From Arachis hypogaea (taxonomy: Eukaryota > Streptophyta > Magnoliopsida > Fabales > Fabaceae), in assembly GCF_003086295.3 (NCBI RefSeq), contig NC_092045.1:90596693-90660692 (forward strand): a DNA stretch of 64,000 nucleotides, written 5' to 3'. Numbering within the stretch: the first letter of the stretch is position 1; each line of letters starts with the position of its first letter. This document shows positions 40,671 through 54,925 of the stretch, piece by piece. Position numbers and translations under genes: made by a program. Below the pieces are notes generated by a model, which did not search any database, had not been told where the DNA came from, and was given only the letters and a program-made list of their open reading frames with translations.

Positions 40671-43315
40671 GTACAGTTTATGTCAGAAGGGTCAGAAGCA
40701 CCGGTTGTGGTAAATAGTTACTATTTGAACTCTATGATAGTAAACTGTTCTGGAATTGAATGTCAGGGTATTATGTTATTAGCTACGAGAGTATCAGGTG
40801 ATGATCAGAGTTTAAAGCAGATTTCGGTTGTATGTGAATTTCTAGACGTATTTTCAGATGATAATAATGAATTTCCACCTAACCGGGAGGTTGAATTTGC
40901 AATTGAGTTGGTGCCTGGAGTCAGTCCAATTTCGATTATTCCTTACAGGATGTCACCTTTAGAAATGGCTGAACTGAAAGCTCAGCTAGAAGATCTGTTG
41001 GGTAAGCACTTTATTTGACCAAGTGTTTCTCCGTAGGGAGCACCAGTATTACTGGTAAAGAAGAAGGACGGAAGTATGCGCTCGTGTGTTGGTTATCGGC
41101 AACTGAATAAGGTTACTGTGAAGAATAAATATCCATTACCTAGAATTGATGACCTAATGGATCAGTTTCATGGTGGCAGTGTGTTCTCTAAGATTGATTT
41201 GTGATCCGGGTATCATCGGATAAGAGTTAGAGATGAACATATTCCAAAAACCGCTTTCAGAAATGCGTTATGGTCATTATGAGTATACAGTGATGTCCTT
41301 CGGGTTAACTAATGATCCGGAAATATTCATGGATTATATGAACATGATTTTTCGGCCGTACCTGGACAAGTTTATTATTGTCTTCATATATGATATTCTT
41401 GTTTACTCTAAGACTGAGGAGGGGAGCATGCTAATCACTTGCGAACTGTGCTGTAAATTCTGAGAGACAGGAAGTTATATGGTAAGTTATCTAAATGCGA
41501 GTTCTGGAAGAGCGAGGTGAGGTTTCTCGGTCACGTAGTGAGTAAGCAAGGAATAGCTGTGGATCTTGCTAAAATGGAAGCAGTGATGAATTGGGAGTGA
41601 CCAACTTCAGTAACAGAGATAAGGAGTTTCATTGGTCTGGCTGGGTATTATCAGAGATTCATTAAGGGATTTTCACAGCTCTCCTTATCTTTAACTAAGT
41701 TAACAAGGTAGGATACACCTTTTATCTGGACTTTAGAGTGTGAGGAGAGTTTTCAAGTATTGAAGCAAAGGTTGACTACTGCACCCATGTTGGTATTGCC
41801 TGAGCCAAGTGAACCGTTTGAAGTGTACTGTGATGCATCATTAAAGGGTTTGGGATGCAATCTGATGCAGCACCAGAATGTTGTAGCATACGCCTCACGG
41901 CAATTAAGACCGCATGAGATGAACTATCCGACTCACGACTTAGAACTTGCTACTGTTGTGTTTGCTCTGAAATCTGGAGGCATTATCTCTATGGCGTTAA
42001 GTTTTATGTTTTCTCAGACCATAAAAGTTTGAAGTATCTATTTGAGCAGAAAGAATTGAATTTGCGTCAGAGGAGGTGGATGGAGCTTCTGAAGGACTAT
42101 GATTTTGAATTGAATTACTATCCAGGAAAGCGAGCAGACGCCTTGAGTTGGAAATCTTTATATACATCTTGGATGATGCTACGAGAAGAAGAGTTACTAA
42201 AGGCATTCCAAGGTTTGAAATTGGGAGTTAGGAAAGAATCTGGAATTCTGTGTTTGAGTCAGTTGCAAATTTTAAGTGATTTTAGATTAGAACTTCTGAA
42301 GGCTCATCAAGATGATAAAGCGTTATGTAAAGTATTGCTGGCAATTGAACAGGGAAGACAGTGGAGAGTGTCAGAAGGTAAGGATGGTTTATGGAGGTTC
42401 AAGAACAAAATTATTGTGCCAGATGTTAGAGATATGGGACAAAGTATCTTGAAGGAAGCTCATAAGAACGGGTTTCAATCCATCCAGGAAGTACCAAAAT
42501 GTATCAAGATCTAAAAGCGATGTTCTGGTAGCCAGGGATGAAGAATGATGTGGCGACGCATGTATCTAAATGTTTAACGTGTCAGAAAGTTAAGATTGAG
42601 CATTAGAGACCATCAGGAACCCTTCAGCCTTTAGAGATTTCACAATGGAAATGGGAGAGTATCGTAATTGATTTTGTGATAGGTTTGCCTAGGACCCGGA
42701 CTGGTTTTGACACTATTTGGGTGGTTGTGGACCGACTAACAAAATTAGCTCACTTTCTCCCTGTCCAGATAAGTTGTACAATGAAAAATTAGCTCGAATG
42801 TTTATTAAAGAGATTATCAGATTGCACGGCGTGCCTTCCACCATTATATCCAACAGAGATCCTCGTTTCACATCAAGATTTTAGGGAGCCTTTCAGCATG
42901 CATTTGGGATTCAGTTAAGTTTGAGTACTGCATATCACCCTCAGACATATGGTCAATCAGAGAGTATTATTCAGACCTTGGAGGATATGCTAAGGGCTTG
43001 TGTTTTGGACCATCTGGCGAGCTAGGATCGGTATATGCCATTAGTGGAGTTTGCTTAAAATAATAGCTACCATGCGATCATCATAATGGCTCTGTATAAG
43101 GCTCTGTATGGCAGGAAATGTCAATCCCCTTTATATTGGTATTAAACTGGAGAAAGAAGCTTATTAGGGTCTGAGATAATAGCTAAAACTACTGAGCAGA
43201 TAAAGAAGATTCGTAATCGAATGCTTATAGCTCAAAGCCGTCAGAAGAGCTATGTTGATCAAAGGTGAAAGCCTTTGGAGTTTGAAGAAGGGGAGCATGT
43301 CTTTCTGAAGGTTAC
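40671..43315 (+). pseudogene. pol: Chromovirus A pol, second copy
   Basis: Duplicate of 20672-23316 with the same stops and the same FIYDILVYS active-site change. It differs by a few one-base indels; one near 42130 (GGAAAG for GGAAAAG) restores the KRADALS reading that is shifted in the left copy, so that left-copy frameshift may be a sequence error. Confidence 0.88.
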
Positions 43316-44932
43316 TGATAAACCCATATTTCGTGAGTTCTTTTGTGCTTAATTTGAGTGATTTATATAATCCTTCACCTACTTATTCACATTAATTGCA
43401 TGGTTTTACTTTCCCTTCCTTATTATGTCGTATTGTGAAAAACTTGTTTCCTAAGCTTTAAAAATTAATTATTTTAATTACCTTTATTTCCATTCAATGC
43501 CGTGATTAGTATGTTGAGTAGTTTCAGATTTTCTAAGGCAGAATGACTTAGAGAATGGAAAAGAAAACATACAAAAATGGAAGGAGAAAGCAAAATGGAG
43601 CTTTAAGGAAACTGGTGTTCACGCGATCGCATGGACGACACGATCGCGTGCCAGAAGCGAAGATTCAGCGACGCGGCCGCATGACTGACGCGACCGCGCG
43701 CCTTAAGCAGATATATGCGACCGCGTGGCAAGGAAAAGCTCCGAATGACGCGACCGCGTGACCCACGCGGACGCGTGACAAAGGCCACGCACCAGAAAAT
43801 TACAGAACACGCCCCAGCGAGTTCTAAACCCCTTTTTGGCCCAAATCCAAGTCCAGAAAGCACAGACTAGAGGTTATAAAGTGGGTGAATGCATCCATTC
43901 ATAAGAAGGCTTTTCATAATTCACTTCTCATGATTTAGATTAGTTTTGAGAGGGGTTCTATCCTCTCTCTCTTAGGATTTAGGATTTCTCTTAGTTTTAG
44001 GAGTGACTCTCAATCCCAGGTTCTTTATTTTATTTATTTTTCCAATTAAATTTATAAACTCTTTCATGTTATGATTTTCTTTGAATTAATATTATTTGAG
44101 ATATTTCAGTTATTATTGCTTTCTTTTAATTACATGATTATTGCTTCCAATCTGAAGGCATTTTTATTTGAGCAGTTTCAATTTTCTTTCCTTTTGGCTT
44201 TGGTTAAATAATTGGTGACTTTAGAGTTATCAAACTCATTGTTGATTGAAAATTGGAATTCATCCACTTAACTTACCTTCATAGTTAGAGGTCAACAAAG
44301 TGGGAGAAAGATCCAATTCTCATCACAATTGATAAGGATAACTAGGAAAGGACCTCCAGTTCTTACACCTTGACAAGAGTTTATTTTACAGTCATTCATT
44401 TACTTTTATTGCTTTGAAAATATACCTGTGCCCACTGCCCAACTAACCTTTTACCTTAATCCAAAACCCCAAATACACTTTTTCATAACCAATAATAAGA
44501 ACATACCTCCCTGCAATTCCTTGAGAAGACGACCCGAGGTTTAAATACTCGGTTAACAATTTTTAAAGGGGTTTGTTACTTGTGACAACCAAAACGTTTG
44601 CACGAAGGGATTTCTGTTAGTTTAGAAGCTATATCTACAACGCGAATATTTTTAATAATTCTTTACTAGCAAAAATCCTAACGTCAAAATGGCACCGTTG
44701 CCGGGGAATTGCAAACATGTGCCTTATTATTGGTTATTGTAAATATTTTTCAAAAAAAAATAAAATAAAAAAATTTTCAGATTTCTATTTTAAATTTTTT
44801 TTATCTTATCTTATATTTTTCAAAAATCATATCTTTTTCAAAAATATTTTCATATCTTTTTTTTTCAAAAATTGTATCTTTTTCAAAATATTTTCTTTTT
44901 ATTAAGTTTTGTTTTTATTTTCTCTTACTACC

Positions 44933-46378
44933 ATGAACTCTCACCCCTTTGGCTATGAGTCTGGTTACAATTATGTTGCAGGAAGAGGAGATTATAATGA
45001 CAACATGCACCATGGTTGGAACAATCAAAGATGGGAGGAGCCACAAGGATTTGATCAACCCTCATGGCAACAACCACCTCCAATGGACTATCAACAACCA
45101 TTCTGTGATGCATATCAAGATGATGGCTATGGTGAGCACTCTTTTGATTATCAACAACCACCACCATATGCCTATGAACCCCCTCCTCAACATGACTTTA
45201 GACCACCATACTCACAAGCCCCTTTCCGCCATTCACCTCCATATGACCCTAACCCTCAACCACCATACCAACCACCTTATGAGCCATATGAACCATATAT
45301 AGAACCACCCCAATTCCAACCTAATTACTCACAAGAACCACCACTTCAATATTCACCATCTCCATATCCATCAATCCAAGAGCATTATGATCCTATTTAT
45401 GAAAATCGAGTGCATCAAGAGGCAAACGATCGTCTCAAGGAAACAATGGATCGATTTCAGGCAACCACTCAACAACTGGGGCAAGTATTAATTCAATGGG
45501 CTTCTAGACGCTTAAATACACAAGGATCAGCCACAGCCCCATGTGGACAGTCTAGTGAAGAGCGTAGCATGAAGGAGATACCAGAACCCCCAGTGAACAA
45601 GACAGAGAATGAATTCATACTAGAACAAGTAGAAGAAGCTGTCATTGTTCAAGAAGAAGAAGAAGTGATTGAAGACTTAGGAGATGCAGAACCTCCATGG
45701 GAAAGTCAAGACATCGAACCCCCTTCCAAGACGGTTGAATTTGATGCTGAAGAGGGTGTACAACCTCCAAAGCATATCATAGTTGAAGACTTGGAAGAGG
45801 TTAATCAAGAGATGGAGATTCAAGAAGAAGAAGCACAACCTCCCATGCCCTTGGAAAGCAATGAAAAGGAGATTGAATTGAAAGAGATCTACCAAGAGGA
45901 AGAGGTTGAAATTGAAGAAGTTTGCAAAGAGGTGGTAATTATCAGAGAAGAGCACAAGGGAGTGGAGCTTGCAATTTCATTAAAGATACCTCCCCCTAAG
46001 TCGCCATCATCCTTCACAACATTCAAGTGGGTAAAATTCATAATCCATAGCTTTCTAATCCCACTTGAATATGGGCTACTGGAGACGGATGGTCAACTTA
46101 GAGCTCTTTGTGGCATTAAGAGTAAAAGGAAGATGGTCAGTGGTAAGAATTGTCCTGCAAGGTTCATTATGGTTGGAAGCTTTAAGTTTAAACGCAAAGG
46201 TTGGTATAGAGCTCAACTGAATGGGTCTAGGAAGCTGTTTGGTCGCTGCAGTGAGAATTCAGATCACCTTTCACCCGGCTGGAAAAATGCAGATCAAGAC
46301 AAAAACGGGTGTAAAGGTAAAGTTTGGGATCCGGGAATCTGTTCTGACATTTGTCACCCCGGGAGCCTAAGAATCTAA
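44933..46378 (+). CDS. Pro/Gln/Tyr-rich acidic protein, second copy
   Basis: 481 aa, the same protein as at 24935-26380 as far as I can compare. See that entry. Confidence 0.75.
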   Translation: MNSHPFGYESGYNYVAGRGDYNDNMHHGWNNQRWEEPQGFDQPSWQQPPPMDYQQPFCDAYQDDGYGEHSFDYQQPPPYAYEPPPQHDFRPPYSQAPFRHSPPYDPNPQPPYQPPYEPYEPYIEPPQFQPNYSQEPPLQYSPSPYPSIQEHYDPIYENRVHQEANDRLKETMDRFQATTQQLGQVLIQWASRRLNTQGSATAPCGQSSEERSMKEIPEPPVNKTENEFILEQVEEAVIVQEEEEVIEDLGDAEPPWESQDIEPPSKTVEFDAEEGVQPPKHIIVEDLEEVNQEMEIQEEEAQPPMPLESNEKEIELKEIYQEEEVEIEEVCKEVVIIREEHKGVELAISLKIPPPKSPSSFTTFKWVKFIIHSFLIPLEYGLLETDGQLRALCGIKSKRKMVSGKNCPARFIMVGSFKFKRKGWYRAQLNGSRKLFGRCSENSDHLSPGWKNADQDKNGCKGKVWDPGICSDICHPGSLRI

Positions 46379-47804
46379 TTGAAGCTTCGTAAGGGCTTTA
46401 CGTGCTTAGTCTGGGACCCCGGAGGTTACTGGAGATACAAACATTAGTGGAGATTCCTGGATGAGTTCAAGCATAAGCCACCATAACAAGGAGCTCCTCC
46501 AATGTCCAACTTAAGGACTTTAACTAAAAGTGTTAGGTGGGAGGCAATCCACCATGGTATGGTCGTTTCTTTTTCAGTTTATTTCATCATTATTTGTTTT
46601 TATTTTTATTTCCTTTTCATTTTACTTTAGTAAACCTGGAATCATGCATAGCACTCATATTAATCACTGCATTCTGCATTGTTCATGCATATATAAAAAA
46701 ATTTTGCTACGCGACTCGATCGCATCAACGACGCGTCCGCGTCGCTTGGAGAGAAAGGAAAATTAAAAGTGAACAGAGAGTCACGCAGGAGCGTGGCTGG
46801 AGGCGTGCTAATGGCACATATCGACCCACGCGACCGCGTCGCTGACGCGTCCGCGTCGAATGGGAAGTATGGCCTCCCATGCGACCGCGTGCCCCACGCG
46901 ACCGCGTGCCCTACATTTTCGACGTAAAAGGGTGCACAATGCCATATTGTGCGAGAGTGGTGCTGGATTGGTGCTGGAAGCACAATCCCTGTCACGCGAC
47001 CGCGTTGGCGACGCGGCCGCGTCAATTATTTTCTGACGCACACTCACGCGATCGCGTGCCCCAGGCGATCGCGTCACCCAATTTTGGCAATTAAATTGAA
47101 TCGAACAGAGAGTTGTGCTGGAGCGAGGCTACACTCGCGCCAGCAGCGCAACACGGGTCACGCGAATGCGTGACTGACGCGATCACGTCATCTTACCTGA
47201 CGCGTACCCACGCGAACGCGTGCCTTCCGCGGCCGCGTCGCATGCGCCGCACAGCTCACCCTAAAACTGCCACATATCTTATCTTTCTCTCCTCCAAATC
47301 CTAATTTTTTCTTCTCCTTTCTTATTTACTTCCTCTTCCCTTCTTTCCCTTCTCATTCTTCTTATTTTTTTTATTTTATTTTAATTTATTTGCATATCTC
47401 ATTCATTGCATTTTAATTTTGTGCATATTTTTATTTTCTTTTCTGAATTTTTTATTTTTCCATTGGTGTTAAATATCCCTTCTTATTCAACTGTTACATC
47501 TTTTCTTGAATTTATTTTGGTAACTTGTTTTACACTGTTGGGCAATACTATTTAAGTCAATGTTAATCTTTTATATTATTTGTATTAATTTTGCATTGAC
47601 ATGAATTTATATTGTCTTACACTCTCCTCCCCTATGTTACAAATTTTATACCACTGGTATGCCATGGCTTCTATCATTTTCTCACGTACATGTTGAAGCT
47701 TCCATGTAAATGAGACCATTATCATTTGGCATTAACCCACCCATAGTTCATTTATTTTCTTATCTTTATTATTGGGTTACTTTTTCTTCCCTTTTTCTTT
47801 CAGG

Positions 47805-47981
47805 ATGGCCACCCGAAAGGGAATCGGAAGACGTTTACATGGGGAGACAGACAAGTCCATCTGCAAAATCTTAAAGAAAAGCTTCAGTTGGAACAACCCG
47901 TCCACCTGCACATCTCAGCATGCACCGAGGACGGTGCAATCTTTAAGTGTGGGGAGGTCGATACCGATCTCCGTGGGTTAG
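47805..47981 (+). CDS. Small basic ORF, second copy with shifted tail
   Basis: 58 codons from ATG 47805. It matches 27804-27944 for about 24 residues, then an extra A (CTTAAAG against CTTAAG near 47872) changes the frame. One of the two copies must be wrong if this is a single locus. Confidence 0.35.
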   Translation: MATRKGIGRRLHGETDKSICKILKKSFSWNNPSTCTSQHAPRTVQSLSVGRSIPISVG

Positions 47982-49378
47982 TACTTTCTTTTCAACACCA
48001 ATAATCTTATTTTCTTTATTTGTTCATTGTTGCATCTGCATATTTGATTGCATATTTATTTGATGATTTTGTGCATTTAGTTACTACTTGGTTAAAATAA
48101 TAAATTTCTTTTAAAATCCTATTTTTGAAAAATTTCACAAATTTAAATTGAAAATTTTTATGTTAAAAATTTGTTTGAAGTTGTAATTGGAACATAGTTT
48201 TTGAGCCAAAGAACACACAACCTGTGAGATTTGAGCTTATTTACATGGTTACATTATTTAACCATAAACATTTTATTCTTGTGTATTTACTTCTCTATGA
48301 TTGCAATCTTAGCTTTGTTTCATTCTATATATCCAATATTTAGTGTATTTAAATGCTTGCATATGATTGAGGCCATTGTTAATTCTAGCTCACTTATCCC
48401 AAAATTAGCCTACCTTTTACATCACCCTTGTTAGCCCCCTTGAGCTTTTAATCCCCTCTTGTTCTATAAACCACAATACTAGCCTTAAGCAGAAAAACAA
48501 AATAAAAATCCCAAGTTGAATCCTTGGTTAACTTAAGATAGAAAAGCATGAATAGAGTTAAATGTGGGAAACCTTGTGGGAACATGAGTGATAGAAACAA
48601 AGGGTTAGGAAGATTAAAAAAGAAATAAAAATAAATTTGGAAAGCATGCTCATAAGAAAATCAAAGTGATTCAATTACCATGTGCATCAAAAAAAAAATT
48701 TCAGCATCTGAATAAAAGGGGAATACAAAAAGAAATTCCCCAATGAAAACAATGCACATGGGATAAACATAAAAAGTGAAACACGAGCATGTAATACAAA
48801 AGTGGGAAAAATTATGGGTAGCTAGGTATGATTTTAAAGTTATATAGAGTGTATGTATGCTAGGTGAGATCTTAGACTAATCAAGGATTCACTTTATAAA
48901 GCTCACTTAGCCATATATATACCCTTACCCTTACCTTAGCCCCATTATAACCTTGAAAAGACCTCATGATGTTTGCATTGATGCATTAAATATTGTTGAT
49001 TGGTTAGATGAAGAACAAAGTGTTAGAAAGCATGACTAGGGAAGAGTAGAGTGATTGACCCTAGACACTTGAGAGATTAGAAGTGCATATACATTTCCTG
49101 TGAGGGTTCAATGCTTGATTCTATGTTCCCTGCTTTCATGAGCTATCTTCTTACAGGTTTACTTATCTTTTATTGTGTAATTTGAATTAGTGCAATTTGG
49201 TTTATATTTATTCTTGGAGAATTTATTTACTTTTAAACCAAGTAGGTAGAAACATTTTGCATGTAGCTGCATTCATATACATAGGTTGCATTTCATAACA
49301 TTTCACCTTTCCTCTTCATCTTTATAGCTTCTTTTGAGCTTAGCATGAGGACATGCTAATGTTTAAGTGTGGGGAGGT

Positions 49379-49968
49379 TGATAAACCACTATTTTATGGT
49401 TTATCTTGTGCTCAATTGAGTGGTTTTTATCTACTCTTTACCCACTTATTCATAATATTTGCATGGTTTTATATTTCCTTCCTGATTATGTGCTTTGATT
49501 GAAAACATACTTCTTTGGACTTATATTTGCTTATTATTAATCCTCTCTTATCACCATTAGATGCCTTGATATGTGTGTTAAGTGATTTCAGAGATTACAG
49601 GGCAAGAATGGCTTGGAGGATGGAAAGGAAGCATGCAAAAGTGGAAGGAATGCAAGAAGTTGGAAAAACTGCTAAGCTGTTCAGCCTGACCTCTTCGCAC
49701 TCAAATGGCTATAACTTTAGCTACAGAGGTCCAAACGATGCGGTTCCAATTGCGTTGGAAAGCTAACGTTCATGGCTTCGATTTGATATATAATTTGCAA
49801 TAGTTGCCTCGACGCCAGGTGACACGAACGCGTGGGTCACGTGGACGCGTGACCTAGCCAACACCCAATCCGCGCGGTCGCGTGGACGACGCGGCCGCGT
49901 CACTTTTCCGCGACCTGTATGGACCAGAAAGCGCTGGAAGTGATTTTTGTCGGTTTAGAGACTATATC
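49379..49968 (+). repeat. Plus 3' LTR, internally deleted, second copy
   Basis: Duplicate of 29376-29965. The hairpin stems are at about 49942-49968 and 50011-50037. Confidence 0.85.
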
Positions 49969-51454
49969 AATTTTGCCAGTAAAGAATTTCATAAAAACAG
50001 TCGCGTTGTAGATATAGTCTCTAAACCGACAAAAATCCCTTCGTACAAACGTTTTGGTTGTCACAAGTAACAAACCCCTTTAAAATTGATAACCGAAGTA
50101 TTCAAACCTCGGGTCGTCTTCTCAAAGAATTGCAGGGAGGTATGTTCTTATTATTGGTTATAAGTTGTAAATTGGGGTTTTGGAAGTAAGGTGCGAATAT
50201 ATTATATGATAAGTAAAATAAAATAATACTAATAAAATCTCTTGGCAAGGTATAAGAACTGGAGGTCCTATCCTAGTTATCCTTATCAATTGTGATGAGA
50301 ATTGGATTTTAATCCCACCTTATTAACCTCTAACTATGAAGGTAAGTTAAGTGGATGAATTAATTCCAATTTTCAATCAACAATGAGTTTGATAAATCAA
50401 GAGTTACCAATTATTTAACCAAAGCCAAAAGGGGAAAAAGTAAAATTACTAGAGTGAAAATATCCTCAGATGGGAAGCAACAATAACATAAATCAAAGAG
50501 AGCAATAGTAAACTGAAATACCTCAAATATCATTAAATAAAAATGTCAATTCTAACACGGAAAATATCAACAGCCAATTGGGCAACATCAATTAAACATA
50601 ATAAAAGCTTCAGAGTAATCAAAATATAAAAGAGAGATTTAAATAGAAAAAGGAATATTGAACCTGGATCGAAAGTCACTCTAGAAAGCTAAGAGAAGTC
50701 CTAAATCCTAGTTCTAAAAATCCTAATTTCTAATCCTAAGAGAGAGAGGAAAGACCCTCTCTCAAAACTAAATTTAAATCATGGAAAGTGAATTATGAGT
50801 GCATGATTATGAATGGATGCATTTCCCCCACTTTATAGCCTCTAATCTGTGTTCTCTGGGCCGAAAACTGGGTCAGAAATAGCCCAGAAATCACTTCCAG
50901 CGTTTTTTGGTCCGTACAAGTCGCGGAAAAGTGACGTGGCCGCGTCGTCCACGCGACCGCGCGGATTGGGTGTTGGCTAGGTCACGTGTCCGCGTGACCC
51001 ACGCGTTCGCGTCGCCTGGCGTCGAGGCAACTATGGTAAATTATATATCAAATCGAAGCCCCGGATGTTAGCTTTCCAATGCAACTGGAACCGCATCGTT
51101 TGGACGTCTATAGCTAACGTTATAGCCATTTGAGTGCGAAGAGGTCAGGCTGGACAGCTTAGCAGTTTTTCCAACTTCTTGCATTCCTTCCACTTTGCAT
51201 GCTTCCTTTCCATCCTCCAAGCCATTCTTGCCCTGTAATCTCTAAAATCACTTAACACACATATCAAGGCATCTAATGGTGATAAGAGAGGATTAATAAT
51301 AAGCAAATATAAGTCCAAAGAAGCATGTTTTCAATCAAAGCACATAATCAGGAAGGAAATATAAAACCATGCAAATACTATGAATAAGTGGGTAAAGAGT
51401 AGATAAAAACCACTCAATTGAGCACAAGATAAACCATAAAATAGTGGTTTATCA
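49969..51454 (-). repeat. Inverted LTR, second copy
   Basis: Duplicate of 29966-31423, 28 bp longer because the left copy has lost single bases near its contig end. The inverted-repeat arms are 49379-49943 and 50891-51454 (about 565 bp each). Confidence 0.88.
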
Positions 51455-51459
51455 GTTAC

Positions 51460-51898
51460 ACCAACCACCGGACTGGGAAGAGCCACTAAGTCTAAGAAAC
51501 TGAATCCCTGTTATGTTGGACTGTTTGAGATCCTGAAAAGAATTGGGCCGGTGGTTTATACAATCTCCGTACCGCTGTATCTTTCAAACTTGCACGACAT
51601 GTTTCATGTGTCACAACTCTAGAAGTATACTCCTGACGCAAGTCATCTTCAGGAACTAGAACCGATTCAAGTTAGAGAATATCTAACACTTCTAGTAATT
51701 CCGTTGAGAATTGATGACACTAGCATTAAACGATTGCGCGGAAAGGAAGTATCATTGGTAAAAGTAGCTTGGAGTCGAGCTGGTATTGAAGAACATACTT
51801 GGGAACTCGAATCAGATATGCGAAAAGACTACCTATATCACTTTTTAGGTAACTGAATTTGAAATTTGAGGGCAAAATTCTTTGTTAGGTAGGTAGGA
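51460..51898 (+). pseudogene. pol: Chromovirus A integrase C-terminus, second copy
   Basis: Cleaner duplicate of 31429-31851, with stop at 51854-51856 and purine-rich tract GTTAGGTAGGTAGGA (51884-51898) before the LTR. Confidence 0.85.
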
Positions 51899-53865
51899 TG
51901 TAAACCCCGTTATATTAGTAAATAATTAGTCAATAAATTAGTTTTTAATAAAGAAAATTAGAAATGAGAATATTATATTAAATTAGTATAGAGCTCATCG
52001 AAACGAGAATTTTGACACTAATTTTGAAGAATTCGGCCCAAGATTGGAGCAAACGGGCCAAACCGGTTGAACCGGATCCAAACTGGGCCCATAGGCCCAA
52101 CTGACCCAGCACTTAAGTAGACCGAAGCCATTTCTTTTCTCCAATTCAGCAGAAGTGCTGAAAGCTTTCAGGGGAGGGAAGAAAAGAAATTTCCCCGAAA
52201 CCCTTATGGCAATATTCAAAACGTCGTAACTACTCCGTCTGAGCTCCGATCGCCGCATCATTTGCGGCCACGTGACCACCGCCTCGAGCTCTACATTTAT
52301 ACTAGAACAATTTCATAGGTAACCCACTTATTCACTCCCAGCCTCTTCTTCCCCAATTTTCATTAAATTAAGTAGAGGTATTGAATTTCTTTGCTCCTTG
52401 ATGTTTTAGGATCCAATTAGCTTGAGAAAAATATTCACTCTTGCTTATCTGAAGCTTGGGTAAGGTGAGGATACCATAATTCTATTTTAATTTTACTGAA
52501 TTTGAGCTTTGGGTATTAAATTGGATATATATGTGTTATGAATGTGTATTAGGTTGTGAATAAATAGTTGGAGCTTGAAATTGTGGATATTGGAACTTGG
52601 AGGAAGTTAAACACTAAAGTTTTGTTGAGGTTTTGGGACTGTGTCAATTTTAATAAACTGCTTTGATCATTTCGAAAAAAATCGGCCAAGGTATGGTTTA
52701 GGTTTCTTGCATTTAATATATAATGTTTTGTGAAAACTTAGGCTAGATGACCATAGGATAAGTTGGAATGCAGGTGTAAATATTTAATGTTTAATATCTT
52801 GATGATGAATATGTTTGATTTGGTGCTTGTTGGATAATTGGAGATTTGATGAATTATTGTGGTTTATTGCTTGTTGGTTGGTTAGTGATGAATGATGGAT
52901 TTTAGGGAATGTATGAGTGTTATTGTTGATATGAGGCATAATTGTTATGCTGGCTGATATGATAAAGAATAAGTGTTGGAAAGTGCAGGTTTGGTGATTA
53001 TTGGCATAGGATTTGTTTTGGTTGAAAATGAGGTTTTGAAAGCTTACAAAAAGTTAGTTTTTGGCCGAACTTCGGTGGCTATAACTTGGCTTTCGGAATT
53101 TCAAATTGATTCCAACTTGTTTTAAATGAAAATTGGATTTGTGAAGTTTATGCCGTTCAAAGAACGGAAGAAAATCGATTTAAAAGGATTGAGTTATGCA
53201 GGTTAAATATGTAGTTATGCAGGTGATATTTCATGATTATGTAGCTCTCTGGTTGATCTATTTTTTTTTTTGGAGAACGTATGTCCATGCGTACGCGTGG
53301 AAATGAAATTTTTAACTGTGCGTACATGAGTATCCTTATGCGTACGCGTAATGGACAAGTATGCATGTCCATGCATACGCATGACAAAGAGATGTGTATG
53401 CGAGCTGCATTTTTACACTCACACACGTACGCGTGAGCCACGCGTATGCGTGTCCCCTTTTATTTAGCAAACATAATTTTTATGAGTTCTAAACTCTATT
53501 TCAAACTTCTGAACCTCTATTTTCATTCCTTTAGTCATAAATAATGGAATTAAACCTGATAATCAGATGAAGTTAGGAAAAGGGGATAACTTGGAGGTAA
53601 AGTAAAGCTGAAGAGTGATGAATTGATTATGAAATGTTACGGATGATCATGTATGATACTTGGCTTGAATAATCAGATGAATGATCATGTATGCTGCTTG
53701 GCTTGATTAACTAAATGATCTGAGATACTAGATTCCCTGGGTGAAGTACCGTAGCTTGCCACCACGTGTACTAGGTCGAACACTCGATACTCTGTTGACC
53801 CTACGACGTAAGGGTGACCGGGCACTTATAAATTCCCGGTAATGGTACCCCCATTGAGCAATTTG

Positions 53866-53901
<36 letters not shown>

Positions 53902-54925
53902 ATATCTATGCATAGACTCATGGGGATGCACGTCGGAGGATAGTACAAAGGTTTAGCAAACTGGACTTGTTGGGTTGGCTTGATAACCGACAGATGAGAC
54001 TCATCAGCCATAGGACAGGCATGCATCATGTGCATATTACTTGAATTAGTTGTTTGTGCATTAACTGGGTGTGCCTAAGTGTACTTGCTATGTTAAATGT
54101 ATAATTGTTACCTGCAGTACTTGTAACCTTCTTGTGTTTGCCTTTATCTGCTTATTTGTCTGTGATTTGTCGAAGGAGATGGAGGTATGGAGGAAAGGCA
54201 GTGGGACCTAGGTTTAAGATTAAGTTAAGTTGGGCTTAGATACTCTTAGAAAACGACCTTTTATGGCTTCTATTTAATACTTTAAGCTTTATAATCTGAG
54301 TGTCGGTGTTCTAGGATTGCCTCTGGTATTCTCAGGACCTTATATCTTACATGTGTGGCACCTTTACCATATTGAGAACCTCCAGTTCTCACCCCATACT
54401 ATGTCATTGTTTTTCAGATGCAGGTCGAAAGGCACCTCGTTAGGCGTCTGGACTCCTGAAGCAAAGTGGTTATCGAGTTATTTTGTTGTATGGTTATGTA
54501 TATATGTACTTAGTTTTCTCTCGACATGACTTGTTCCTTTTGATCCTCTTAGAGGCTTATGGAGAGGCAGGATTTTTGTTTATGTAAATTTGGATTTTGG
54601 ATATGTATATGTATGTGTATATAATCTCCGGCCAATCTTGACTTTGCGGGTTGAGTCAGAATCTTGTTATCTTGTATCTTTGGCTCTCTATTCCTACTTT
54701 TATTATCTTATGCTTAATAGTTATAGTTTCCTCAACACACAAGTTAACTCGTTTTTTGAGCGTTGCGCTTTCATTTCGTGATTTTTGTTTTATCTGTTCT
54801 TCAAGGCTCCTAGTTTATTATATTCTTCTGCTATTATATATACACTTTCTATTTTAGAGGTCGTAATATCACACCACCTTTGTTTTATGGCTTAAGTGTA
54901 AAGCTGAGTATGGTAGAGTGTTACA
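51899..54925 (+). repeat. Chromovirus A 3' LTR, second copy
   Basis: 3,027 bp, TGTAAACCCC...GTGTTACA. It contains a (TA)n run (53863-53893) that is broken up in the left copy and the palindromic GCGTACGCG cluster at 53275-53452. Confidence 0.87.

Larger units (their letters stand above)
43316..51454 (+). mobile_element. Composite non-autonomous element, second copy
   Basis: Duplicate of 23317-31423 with target duplication GTTAC (43311-43315 and 51455-51459). 5' LTR 43316-44686, primer site 44690-44707, polypurine tract just before 49379, plus LTR 49379-49968, inverted LTR 49969-51454. The right-hand end here is cleaner: it reads TGATAAACCACTATTTTATGG on the minus strand, matching the plus LTR at 49379. 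Confidence 0.86.
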
